From a virus, in IMG/VR virus record IMGVR_UViG_3300046724_000183, positions 1 through 28,966 of that record: DNA of 28,966 nt; one strand, written 5' to 3'. Below are positions 6,489 to 13,958 of the stretch, piece by piece. The notes beneath the pieces are model-generated. The model saw only the letters and a list, made by a program, of their open reading frames with translations. It did no database searches and was not told the DNA's origin. The translations under genes were made by a program, and so were the position numbers. Position 1 is the stretch's first letter, and each line of letters begins with the position of its first letter.

Positions 6489-9319
6489 GCTGGCGCGTGC
6501 CTTTCGACGGCAAAATAGACTGCATCCGCCTTTTGCGCCGGAATATCTCCGAGCTCCGGCGTGGCGATTATAGGCTCAACAACCGACGCAACGCTCCAGA
6601 AATGTCCGTTGGTATCATGCCGCGCCCATCCCGCGACTTGCTGCTGCTTTAGAAAGGTAAGAGACAGTAGAACACCGTCATTGCGGATCGTCCAAATCAG
6701 TTTGAACGGCGTTTCGGCCCATGTGTGTTCCCGCAATGTGTAGTCGTCGAATAGGTGCGAGGAAAAGATCGTAAGGTCGATCGGCTCCGACAAAGCGTAG
6801 AGCTGGTAGGGCAGATCGAAGTAATACGAACCCTTCGACGCCACATAGAGAATATCGTAATTGATCTTAATCGGCGGCAGCAACGGAGAGCACCCACTAA
6901 AGGCAAGAGGCTGCGCTACCTGGCTCGATGGCGAGATCGGTTGCACATTGGTTGCGAAGCTGCCGGCGCCGACCAAGAGCCAGGCCGATAGACCGGTCAT
7001 TGTCAGGAGGCCGGCCGGCATGACCACAAAGAACTGAATGCCATTGACCTGTAGCGACCATGGCGTGCCGGTGATTGCATCCGAGTCGATCGTGGGGATC
7101 CTGGCGTCAAAGTTCTTAAAGGCACCAGGTTGACTCATAAAGTAGGTGTCTGGATTGTTCAGCGTATCGCCGAACACCCTGCGTTGCTGGAAGTAGCTCG
7201 GCACACCAGGATAGGTGCCCGTCTCAGGTCCGATTGTCAGGTGCCCGGTGGCTCCAGCGCCGTCCCCGACAATGCTTAGTGTGTCGCCGGTCACATAGCC
7301 GCCGCCGTTGTCGACAACCAAGAGCGCCACGACGCCGCCGCTGACAATCACCGCTTCTATGATGGCGCCGGTTCCTGCCCCGGAGGTGACGGTGACGGTG
7401 GCAAAGGTGTATCCGCTTCCAGGGTTGTCGATGACCGCACCGATTATCTGCCCGCGGGCAAAAGGATCGCGGTGCAGGGGCGGCACTTGTTGAAAGTCCG
7501 CTATGATATTGCTGTCGACAAATTGATTGCCAAAGGCCGTTCCGGCGTACCCAAAGAGAACGCCGACCGGAACGGGGTTTGCGTGCCCGTAAGACACCTC
7601 GGCTTTATAGATATTATAGGTGACTGCGTCGGCGACTGTCGACCAAGTGACTGTGATGGTCCCTGCGGCGGCAGCAATGTCGACATTCGTTTGCAGGCGC
7701 GCGATTGGCCCCGCCACGCTTTCCGTGCCGTCCTTGGCAACCGCGGTTACACAATACGCATAATTGACGGTCGCGGTGCCGGTCGCCCCTGAATGGTCTA
7801 AGGTTGTCGTTGTAGGTGGGACAATGCTGGCAACTGGAATAACAGGCGTAAACGTCCAACTGGTGTCCGAAAGGCGGGCCAAGTCTTGCGGTGGATACTC
7901 CGTTCCGGTGTCCTGATTGACGCAGCAAAGCGTCATTACGTCGGCGGATTGCGTGAATTTGATCCACTCCAGGTCGGCGTCCGAATAGATCGTCGTCAAA
8001 GTGAAAATGCGCGAAACCGTGCCGCCGGAGGTGTAGGCCGGGAAGCCTGTCGTATCGACCGGATTTCCAAAGACGTCTGCCAGGGAAAATGTAGTCCCCG
8101 TGAGCACGGTTATGATGAAGGTTTGATTATTGAGCTGCGTCATTCCGCCGACGCCGGAAATGAACACCCAATCTCCGGTAACGAAACCGTTGTCTCCGGA
8201 GCTCGATATGACGTTGAACAGGGCGCCTAAGCCAGATCCGCTAGTCGATGCTTGGCCGACCGGATTTGACGGGAATGTCGTATAGACGCCAGGATCGCTA
8301 ACAGTGACGGCGGCCGGGGCCATGATGGCCGATTGGAAGGTAGCTCCGGTCCCGCTGCCGCTTGTCGACCCTTGCGTGAAGGCGTTGCTGGCCGGATTGG
8401 CGCTATAGGTTCCACCGACCGTCACCGCGATCGCGTTGATGCCCATGAGGACGGTTATATTGCAGGCCGCGAGGCCGCCGCCCGTGACCGGCTCCTGGAG
8501 AGGAACCGCTGGATTGGTCGTATAGGATCCTGGATCTATGATTGATCCGACGGATGCCAGGACTCCAGTCCCGTCGATAACCCCGTTCACTTGAAAATGG
8601 ACGCCTGTCCCCGTCGTCCCGACAAGAACAACCGGACCTGGTGTGCCGCCGGTGCCTTGGTCTGCGCCTGGAATCAGAGCAACAGCGATTACTTTTGTCG
8701 TCACCACGGCCACGACTGCGGCAACGCTGTGTGTACCGCCGGCAAGCGTGATCGTATCGCCAGGCGCGTACCCTGGGGAAGATCCTAATTGCGATACATT
8801 GCCAGAACTATTGATGGCGCACGAAAGCAGCGTCGTATCGGTAACGGAGAGCACGGCGGGCGTAGTAAAGACACCGCCGGCGAGCGTGATGGTGTCTCCT
8901 GGAGCATAGGCTGCGAGGATCGAAGTATTGACCGGCGTGGCCGATACCCCGCTACTCGAGCCGCCTGTCGTTACGACGCCTGGATTAGCCTGAGAGACAT
9001 CGACGATGGCAATCGGATTCTCTGTGACTTGGGCCCCATTAGAGATCACGCGCATATAGAAATTGCCGAACTCGAGGATCAATCCCTGATTGATGCTGAA
9101 TTGGAACGGAATAAGCCGCGGAGGGAATGGACGGCCAAATTGCGCGGACCAACCGACGAAGCGCGTACCAGGCCGCGAGTAGGCCCCGCCTTTGTACGAT
9201 GCAAACATATTCCGCATCGTCGACGCTGCTGTGTGCAGCCGCGCGAGATCTTGGCGCCCGAAGAGATTAGGAGCGACTTCGCCCGTAGTGAACGCCGGCT
9301 GCAATACGGGAGTTGCCAC
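6485..9319 (-). CDS. Tail nozzle / tail tubular protein B-like, N-terminal and middle part
   Basis: 944 residues from a GTG start at 9319, with GGGAG nine bases upstream. The N-terminus (LQPAFTTGEVAPNLFGRQDL, then YSRPGTRFV and LIPFQFS) is the hallmark opening of the T7 gp12-like nozzle family, which seals the distal end of the tail tube. Beta-rich insertions follow: two copies of YAPGDTITLAGG (about residues 130-230), several STSGSGxGA units, a segment resembling an FCCH-type domain (LNNQTFIITVLTGTTFSL), a fibronectin-like stretch near 500-580 and a GSGY unit near 620-690. The last part (RRVFGDTLNNPDTYFMSQPG, then HTWAETPFKLIWTIRNDGVLLSLTF) is again nozzle core. It ends abruptly at AVERHAPA, where I expect the core to continue; that continuation seems to lie in the next gene. 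Confidence 0.9.
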   Translation of the reverse strand: MATPVLQPAFTTGEVAPNLFGRQDLARLHTAASTMRNMFASYKGGAYSRPGTRFVGWSAQFGRPFPPRLIPFQFSINQGLILEFGNFYMRVISNGAQVTENPIAIVDVSQANPGVVTTGGSSSGVSATPVNTSILAAYAPGDTITLAGGVFTTPAVLSVTDTTLLSCAINSSGNVSQLGSSPGYAPGDTITLAGGTHSVAAVVAVVTTKVIAVALIPGADQGTGGTPGPVVLVGTTGTGVHFQVNGVIDGTGVLASVGSIIDPGSYTTNPAVPLQEPVTGGGLAACNITVLMGINAIAVTVGGTYSANPASNAFTQGSTSGSGTGATFQSAIMAPAAVTVSDPGVYTTFPSNPVGQASTSGSGLGALFNVISSSGDNGFVTGDWVFISGVGGMTQLNNQTFIITVLTGTTFSLADVFGNPVDTTGFPAYTSGGTVSRIFTLTTIYSDADLEWIKFTQSADVMTLCCVNQDTGTEYPPQDLARLSDTSWTFTPVIPVASIVPPTTTTLDHSGATGTATVNYAYCVTAVAKDGTESVAGPIARLQTNVDIAAAAGTITVTWSTVADAVTYNIYKAEVSYGHANPVPVGVLFGYAGTAFGNQFVDSNIIADFQQVPPLHRDPFARGQIIGAVIDNPGSGYTFATVTVTSGAGTGAIIEAVIVSGGVVALLVVDNGGGYVTGDTLSIVGDGAGATGHLTIGPETGTYPGVPSYFQQRRVFGDTLNNPDTYFMSQPGAFKNFDARIPTIDSDAITGTPWSLQVNGIQFFVVMPAGLLTMTGLSAWLLVGAGSFATNVQPISPSSQVAQPLAFSGCSPLLPPIKINYDILYVASKGSYYFDLPYQLYALSEPIDLTIFSSHLFDDYTLREHTWAETPFKLIWTIRNDGVLLSLTFLKQQQVAGWARHDTNGHFWSVASVVEPIIATPELGDIPAQKADAVYFAVERHAPA

Positions 9320-9334
9320 GGGATTATGCTCCCG
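9319..9334 (-). promoter_or_regulatory. Small hairpin over the nozzle ribosome site
   Basis: CGGGA (9334-9330) pairs with TCCCG (9323-9319) around a six-base loop. The left arm contains most of the GGGAG ribosome site and the right arm reaches the first base of the GTG start. The stem is only five pairs long, so a regulatory effect is possible but unproven. Confidence 0.35.
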
Positions 9335-9347
9335 ATAGCATCAGGTC

Positions 9348-9827
9348 ATGGGAAACATCACAGCCGAGCGCCTTCGCGAAGCCCTGCACTACGATCCGGA
9401 GACGGGGTCGTTTACTTGGAGGATCAATAGGCGCGTTATCCGCGCCGGCAACGCTGCCGGAACCAAAAAGTCGAACGGGTATATACAGATCAGGATCGAT
9501 CAGAAAAACTACTTGGCTCACAGACTTGCATGGCTCTACATGACGGGAGATTGGCCGCCCCACACAATCGATCACTCTAACACCGATGTATCCGACAATA
9601 GATTTCGTAATTTGCGTGAAGCGACGCAATCTCAAAACAACGGAAACGCCAACCTGACAAAAAAGAATACCTCCGGACGCAAGGGGGTTTCGTGGAAGAA
9701 GTCCCGCGGAAAATGGGTGGCCTCCATCCACCAGAAGCACATTGGCATATTTGAAAACTTGGACGACGCCGCAAAAGCCTACGCTAAGGCGGCACAAGAG
9801 TATTTTGGAGAATTTGCGAGATGGTGA
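9348..9827 (+). CDS. HNH homing endonuclease with AP2-like DNA-binding domain
   Basis: 159 residues on the strand opposite to the tail genes. An N-terminal half with AHRLAWLYMTGDWP (H58), IDHSN (D75, H76) and DNRFRNLREAT (N84, N88) gives the HNH_3 pattern of free-standing homing endonucleases. Residues 108-157 (TSGRKGVSW, KWVASI, IGIFENLDDAAKAY, FGEFAR) form an AP2-type DNA-binding domain. Such enzymes cut an allele that lacks them and spread by repair. The gene fills nearly the whole gap between the third tubular A-like gene and the nozzle gene, which are otherwise adjacent, so it looks like a simple insertion. The ribosome site is weak (AGG two bases before ATG). Confidence 0.92.
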   Translation: MGNITAERLREALHYDPETGSFTWRINRRVIRAGNAAGTKKSNGYIQIRIDQKNYLAHRLAWLYMTGDWPPHTIDHSNTDVSDNRFRNLREATQSQNNGNANLTKKNTSGRKGVSWKKSRGKWVASIHQKHIGIFENLDDAAKAYAKAAQEYFGEFARW

Positions 9828-9829
9828 CA

Positions 9830-10726
9830 TCAGTAGGCGGTCCCATCTGAGAATCCGCACGAGTCCCAAGACCCGCCGCCCCAAGGAACACCTGGTCCAG
9901 CTCCGTCGCCCCATCCCCCGCTCCCCCATCCCCCCGATCCACCAGTTCTCCTAGCCGCCATCCAATCTACGCTTAGGTTGGAGCTATAGGTCCCTTCATT
10001 CCCGTCCCTGATACGCGCCTGCTCGATCTTGGCCTTGGCGACCGCGATGTTCTGCGCCCGCATGGTGAGGCCAAACTTCTTGTCGGCCGATAGAGGTAGC
10101 GCGATCTCGCTCGCCAGATAGGAGACGAATGCGGCGCGGAACAGCGGATCCCATACGCTCGGGTAGAGCATAAGGGACGTGTAGATCAGGCAAGCATTTT
10201 GCACGTTGGTCAGAATGACCGTCCTGCTTACCGGGCTAACCCCCTGCACCTCCCACGTCACAGAGCCCGCCGGCGGTGGGTAGTTTGGATCGGTAGCGAT
10301 CACGAAGCGCGCCGGCCGAATGCGCTGGCCTGTTAGCTGCGGATTGCCAAGCCCCGTCATGGTCGGCGAGGCCGGGCTAGGCGGCGTAATATTGCCCGAC
10401 GGGATACCGGGATTTTGAAATGGCTGATTCCACGGGATAAACCGCGCCTTCATGCAATCGACAGGATACTCGTATTCATACACCCACGGCACTGGCACAA
10501 GTGTTCCCACATCCGGCGTGTTGCCGGTAGCGTCCGCCAGGAGATTGAGCGGCGCGGTCTTGCGCGCGAAGTCCCAATTGGCGCCGCGAAGTAATTGCAT
10601 CAAACATTGCTGATAGGCGCGTAGGAGCACCTGGGCCGGCCGCGACCCGTCCTCGATATCGCCAAGCAGGTAATCGAGACCGGAGGCGTCGATCGCTTGC
10701 TGTGCTACGTCGGTCGGGAGGTTCAT
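9830..10726 (-). CDS. Tubular A-like head-tail adaptor, third tandem copy (long)
   Basis: 298 residues, the longest of three adjacent paralogs. Shared family features: a helical N-terminus (AQQAIDASGLDYLLGDIEDGS), then LLRGANWDFARK, then WVYEYEYPVDCMKAR, and a helix-rich segment WDPLFRAAFVSYLASEIALPL. Proteins of this type form the ring that joins portal and nozzle in T7-like phages. This copy has an extra insertion (about 125-170, Pro/Gly-rich) and a Gly/Trp-rich C-terminal tail (GGSGGWGSGGWG). Its ATG overlaps the stop of the second copy (ATGA). Downstream is the HNH insertion. It is the copy nearest the nozzle gene, which suggests it contacts the nozzle; this is inference. Confidence 0.85.
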   Translation of the reverse strand: MNLPTDVAQQAIDASGLDYLLGDIEDGSRPAQVLLRAYQQCLMQLLRGANWDFARKTAPLNLLADATGNTPDVGTLVPVPWVYEYEYPVDCMKARFIPWNQPFQNPGIPSGNITPPSPASPTMTGLGNPQLTGQRIRPARFVIATDPNYPPPAGSVTWEVQGVSPVSRTVILTNVQNACLIYTSLMLYPSVWDPLFRAAFVSYLASEIALPLSADKKFGLTMRAQNIAVAKAKIEQARIRDGNEGTYSSNLSVDWMAARRTGGSGGWGSGGWGDGAGPGVPWGGGSWDSCGFSDGTAY

Positions 10727-11328
10727 GCCTGCTGCCTTTCAGCCAACGTCGTTTCTACCTGCTCGGCCTGTGCCTCGAGCTTCACCGCGTCCATGGTCGT
10801 AAGCAACGACGCCAGGCGACGTCCTAGCGCGGCAACAAAGGCTTCCACAAAATCAACCGGCATATCGGTAGGATTTGTGACCTGTCCGACGTAGGTGATA
10901 ACGGCGTTCCCCACCATGGACAGGATAACACGCTGATTGCCGTCATTGGCGACCGCGAAGAGATACGGCTGCGGACTGAAATTCGGAATGAAGATCGGCT
11001 GCGGCTTGACCGCACGCACCTTGATGCAATCGCTTGGGTAGGTGTATTCGAACAACCAAGGCAGCGGCGGATAGCTGACTTCGTCCCATACGGTTGGCGG
11101 GACATAGCCCCCGACGGGCGCTGATTTGATGAGATTGCCGACTAGATCGCGCTGCGCGAACGGCCAATCGCCCTGCCGCAACAGTTGGTCGCGCGTCTGC
11201 CCGTAGATATCAAGCGCATTCTTGGCCGCCCTGGACCCCTCGAACAGCGATCCAACGCGGTTCTTATAGCCAATCTGCGCCAGCGCCGCATTGACGATAT
11301 CGGCGGGAGATTGAAGGCTGGCAACCAT
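10723..11328 (-). CDS. Tubular A-like head-tail adaptor, second tandem copy
   Basis: 201 residues with the family layout: PADIVNAALAQIGYKNRVGSL, a GSRAAKNALDIYGQTRDQLLRQGDWPFAQR stretch whose core is LLRxxxWxFA, WLFEYTYPSDCIKVR, then a C-terminal helical part (VEAFVAALGRRLASLLTT). ATG follows the stop of the first copy directly (TAAATG), with GAGG upstream. Expected role: subunit of the adaptor or gatekeeper ring under the portal. It matches the other two copies in motifs but not closely in overall sequence, so the duplication is old. Confidence 0.85.
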   Translation of the reverse strand: MVASLQSPADIVNAALAQIGYKNRVGSLFEGSRAAKNALDIYGQTRDQLLRQGDWPFAQRDLVGNLIKSAPVGGYVPPTVWDEVSYPPLPWLFEYTYPSDCIKVRAVKPQPIFIPNFSPQPYLFAVANDGNQRVILSMVGNAVITYVGQVTNPTDMPVDFVEAFVAALGRRLASLLTTMDAVKLEAQAEQVETTLAERQQA

Positions 11329-11898
11329 TTAGTCCTCTCTCGCTTCACCGATCGTCTCAAACGCTCCGCCGGACTCGAGATAGCTTTGGGCCGCATCCGG
11401 CTTGCCTGCAACCGCCATGGACAATTCGCTGGCGAGTAGTCGTACCACAGCCTCGCGGAAGAGCGAATCCCAAGTGTTCTCGTTCGGATTATTGTTGTAG
11501 GTCGCGTAGGCACTCGCCAGATTTGACCACACTACCCGTTGCTGCTGGCCGCCGACTACGGCATTCGCAATGCTCCAATTGAGCGGCAGTGGATTGTTGA
11601 CGTCACCTAGATTGTTAGGATGAACCTGCCACACCTCGATCCCGTTGGTCGGGTAGAGATATTCGAATGTCCATGGGAACGGCGGAGTGTTGCCGCTTAG
11701 GGTTAGCGCGATCGTGTTGCGCGCCATGTCCCAGGCAAATTGCCGTGCAACAGTCTGCACGCACGGAACGTATAGTTTGGAAAGGGCTACCCCGGCTGTA
11801 GAGCTGTCGAAGCTTGGCGCCTGCCCTGTGACAAGCGGTTGGTTGTCGCCTATGAGCTGGATAGCCTGGTTGGCGATATCATTTGATGTGATCGGCAT
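11329..11898 (-). CDS. Tubular A-like head-tail adaptor, first tandem copy
   Basis: 189 residues with the same plan as the next two genes: ITSNDIANQAIQLIGDNQ at the start, VARQFAWDMARNTIALTL (counterpart of LLRxxxWDFARxxxxL), WTFEYLYPTNGIEVWQ, and WDSLFREAVVRLLASELSMAVAG near the end. The ATG follows the stop of the signal-anchored gene 11899-12462 with no gap. Probably another part of the tail tube adaptor; whether all three are in the virion cannot be told from sequence. Confidence 0.83.
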   Translation of the reverse strand: MPITSNDIANQAIQLIGDNQPLVTGQAPSFDSSTAGVALSKLYVPCVQTVARQFAWDMARNTIALTLSGNTPPFPWTFEYLYPTNGIEVWQVHPNNLGDVNNPLPLNWSIANAVVGGQQQRVVWSNLASAYATYNNNPNENTWDSLFREAVVRLLASELSMAVAGKPDAAQSYLESGGAFETIGEARED

Positions 11899-12462
11899 TT
11901 AGCAATGGGTCACAATCCCGTTGACGGTGGCGAAGCTGCTCGATGGCGTGCCCGAGCATGTCACAGGTGCTATCGCCGTGCCATTGAAATTGAAGTTAAG
12001 CGTTTGCGGTGTTGCGGTCCCGGCCGCCCCGTAGCTTATCAGACCGCCGCTTAGGACGTTGGCGGAGAAGCACAGATAGTGATACCCGGATGTGCTGTTC
12101 GCAGGAGCGTCCAGGATGCACGCAACCTCGCCGTTGGGTCCTGTACCCTGCCCGACGAACGGCGCCGAACCGGTGCCCCGCGCTGTGATGTTGAGCTCGC
12201 TTAGGCCAAGGCCCGAGCCTCCACCACTTGCCGGACCGGAGTCCAATACAACAGCCTGGGATCCTGTCTGTCCTTGATTGATGTAAGCCGGAGCGTGGCC
12301 CTGTGTGGTTGGGCCGGCTTGCAACAGTGTGCCTTGCGACATTGCTGCGGCCGGTATTAGCGCAATCAGCGCAATCAGCGCCAGCGCGAGTGCCAGCCAG
12401 CGGGCATTGCGCCGTGAGGCCGGATCGTCGCCTACAAAGCCGTCAGGCCACAGCCACCGCAT
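11899..12462 (-). CDS. Membrane-anchored or exported virion-associated protein, unknown function
   Basis: 187 residues. After a 21-residue polar N-terminus comes one strongly hydrophobic segment (WLALALALIALIALIPAAA, about 22-40), then a Gly/Ser/Thr-rich beta-type region (TTQGHAPAYINQGQTGSQAV, then GLGLSELNI). Four cysteines lie in the C-terminal half, including the last residue. The hydrophobic segment could be a signal anchor or a cleaved signal with a long n-region. A good ribosome site (AGGGG, eight bases away) overlaps the upstream stop. I recognise this type only as a hypothetical protein of similar phages. Its place between small decoration-like genes and adaptor genes suggests a virion or envelope-contacting role. 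Confidence 0.8.
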   Translation of the reverse strand: MRWLWPDGFVGDDPASRRNARWLALALALIALIALIPAAAMSQGTLLQAGPTTQGHAPAYINQGQTGSQAVVLDSGPASGGGSGLGLSELNITARGTGSAPFVGQGTGPNGEVACILDAPANSTSGYHYLCFSANVLSGGLISYGAAGTATPQTLNFNFNGTAIAPVTCSGTPSSSFATVNGIVTHC

Positions 12463-12473
12463 CGAAAGGTCCC

Positions 12474-12662
12474 CTATTTTCTTGGTTTATTCTTTTTCCG
12501 CTTCGCCTTTGGCGACTCTGTGTCTGCGGAGCCGTTTTCCTCGAGCTTGGCCTTCGGCGGTTCCGGATCGGACACTACCAGTGTCGGTTTGCCTTTTACG
12601 GGCGGCGCTTTGTCATGGCGATGGTCGCCGTAGTTGGTATCTACAATTCTGACCGGGGGCAT
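12474..12662 (-). CDS. Small basic hypothetical protein
   Basis: 62 residues from ATG 12662 (MPPVRIVDTNYGDHRHDKA), ending in a Lys/Arg-rich tail (AKRKKNKPRK). A longer reading from 12695 overlaps the upstream gene and has a worse context; GAGG nine bases before 12662 supports the short form. The middle is Pro/Glu/Lys-rich and probably disordered. No family recognised. It lies four bases after the staple-like gene. Confidence 0.65.
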   Translation of the reverse strand: MPPVRIVDTNYGDHRHDKAPPVKGKPTLVVSDPEPPKAKLEENGSADTESPKAKRKKNKPRK

Positions 12663-12666
12663 GGCC

Positions 12667-12975
12667 CTATTCCTCTTCGTTCTCTTCTTCCTCACCCTCG
12701 CACTCTAGTCCTAACTCCTGAATTTGTATTTCGCACCGACATTTTTCGTCTTTTGGATCCTCTGGAAAATGAACGTCTATGATCTCGCCCTTGAAACGGC
12801 CCTCCACGATACAGCCTCGTTCGGCAACGGACGGGTCGCAGCCAAGTTTGGCAAACTCCTTGTGGGTCAACGCAATTTTCAGATGATAGGGGTATTTTGA
12901 GTTTAGAATTGGATTGACGGCCATGTGATCGAGCACATCGTCGTCGTCCTTCTCCATGCTTACAAGGTCAACCAT
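12667..12975 (-). CDS. Capsid staple-like small acidic protein
   Basis: 102 residues. After an acidic start (MEKDDDDV) comes YPYHLKIALTHKEFAKLG, then a short beta part (RGCIVEGRFKGEIIDVHF), CRCEIQIQELGLE and a poly-Glu tail. This resembles, from memory, the layout of small phage proteins annotated as capsid staple proteins (YPxxLxI, then ELQIExL), which lock neighbouring capsid subunits. Start at 12975 has GGAG upstream; an internal ATG at codon 7 is an alternative. The family link is by pattern and needs a profile search. Confidence 0.7.
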   Translation of the reverse strand: MVDLVSMEKDDDDVLDHMAVNPILNSKYPYHLKIALTHKEFAKLGCDPSVAERGCIVEGRFKGEIIDVHFPEDPKDEKCRCEIQIQELGLECEGEEEENEEE

Positions 12976-12978
12976 AGC

Positions 12979-13473
12979 CTACGCTCCTGGCTGTGGCATT
13001 CCCGGTGCGGCGCCCGGAGGGGCCGCTGCCATCGCTTGCGCGCCTGGTGCGGCCCCTGGAGCTGCACCCTCTGGCGTGCCTGGCATCATCTCTGCGCCTG
13101 GCCCCTGGGCCGCGGCGTTCATTTCCTCGAGGTGCCGGGTGTGCATCTCCTTATGCGCCTTCTGATGGCGCTCGTGCATCTTGCGGTGTTCCTCGCGGTG
13201 ATTTCCGTGCAGATCACGGCGCTCTGTTTCGTGCGAGCCGTGCATCGACTCACGCTCTTCGTGGTGGCGCTCGTGGATCGCCTTGTGTGGATGCTCCGCC
13301 TTCGGCTCGGCCTGCTTGGTATGACCTTCCTTCTCGGGCTTGGGCTCTTTCTCTGACTTCGGCGCGTGCTCTTTCCCGCCCTTGCCCTCTTCCTTATGCC
13401 GCTTGCTAGACGGGTGATCGTACAGCGAAGGCTTCTTCTCTTTTTTGCCCTCTTTGGCTTTTTCTTCGGCCAT
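12979..13473 (-). CDS. Charged His/Glu-rich hypothetical protein with LYDHP motif near N-terminus
   Basis: 164 residues from ATG 13473, chosen over an upstream ATG at 13554 because AGGAGC sits just before it and the longer form overlaps the previous gene. LYDHPSSK is at residues 17-24. Residues 75-135 are a regular Glu/His/Arg/Met-rich helix (HEREERH-like: HHEERESMHGSHETERRDLH), likely a single alpha helix or coiled coil. The C-terminus is Ala/Pro/Gly-rich and disordered. No family recognised. It shares the LYDHP motif with the next two upstream genes. Confidence 0.78.
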   Translation of the reverse strand: MAEEKAKEGKKEKKPSLYDHPSSKRHKEEGKGGKEHAPKSEKEPKPEKEGHTKQAEPKAEHPHKAIHERHHEERESMHGSHETERRDLHGNHREEHRKMHERHQKAHKEMHTRHLEEMNAAAQGPGAEMMPGTPEGAAPGAAPGAQAMAAAPPGAAPGMPQPGA

Positions 13474-13483
13474 GGTGCGGCTC

Positions 13484-13711
13484 CTAATCGGAATGAGACT
13501 TGGGGTGGTCGTATAACTTTGACTTGTGCCGCTTCTTGCCTGCGGCCATGGCATTACTTGCGAAAACAGCCTCTTTGCCCAACGTGCCGCCGGCGTGTTT
13601 CTTTTCCTGCGCGTACTCGCGCGTGGTCTTGCCGGCTCGAGCGGCCTTCTCGGCGAATAGGCCCGGATGCTTGGAAGCTCCCTTTTTGATCCAATTCTTT
13701 TTGCCGGCCAT
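13484..13711 (-). CDS. Small basic phage protein with C-terminal LYDHP motif
   Basis: 75 residues from ATG 13711 (MAGKKNWIKKGASKHPG). A longer form from 13750 overlaps the previous gene and has no better ribosome site. The body resembles small phage proteins of the type KKxIxKAIKxPGxLxxxAxxxG...YAxEHKH: here WIKKGASKHPGLFAEKAARAG and REYAQEKKHAGG. LYDHPKSHSD ends the protein (residues 66-75). Function unknown. Confidence 0.75.
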   Translation of the reverse strand: MAGKKNWIKKGASKHPGLFAEKAARAGKTTREYAQEKKHAGGTLGKEAVFASNAMAAGKKRHKSKLYDHPKSHSD

Positions 13712-13742
13712 TGTTCTGCTCGCTAGATCGGAAAGGGTAGGG

Positions 13743-13958
13743 TTAGGCATGTGACTTTGATCTCGGATGATCGTACAGGGCTGCGCGCCGGCCTTTCTTC
13801 TGGATCTTATTGCCTGTCTTGTTGGCCGTCGCGATCGCTATTCCTTCCGGTACTCCTTCCCTGACCATCGCAGTAGCTTGCTCCGCGGCTTTGCTTGCGG
13901 CTTTGCCGTGGAGCTTCTTGTTGTGCTTCGACGCGAAGCTTTTTGCATCCCACGGCAT
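13743..13958 (-). CDS. Small basic phage protein (MPWDAKSF type) with C-terminal LYDHP motif
   Basis: 71 residues. Starts MPWDAKSFASKHNKKLHGKA, followed by EQATAMVREGVPEGIAIATANK, a pattern I recall from small phage and bacterial proteins whose function is not established. Ends LYDHPRSKSHA (61-71). ATG follows the stop of the exported protein gene directly (TAAATG). The basic character and position next to two similar small genes suggest that the three act together. Confidence 0.78.
   Translation of the reverse strand: MPWDAKSFASKHNKKLHGKAASKAAEQATAMVREGVPEGIAIATANKTGNKIQKKGRRAALYDHPRSKSHA

Noticed and set aside
9324-9830. Minus-strand ORF antisense to the HNH gene, starting at the adaptor stop (TGATG)
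   Set aside because: The HNH frame has clear catalytic motifs. The antisense product has no recognisable pattern; its start is probably the relic of the old gene junction.
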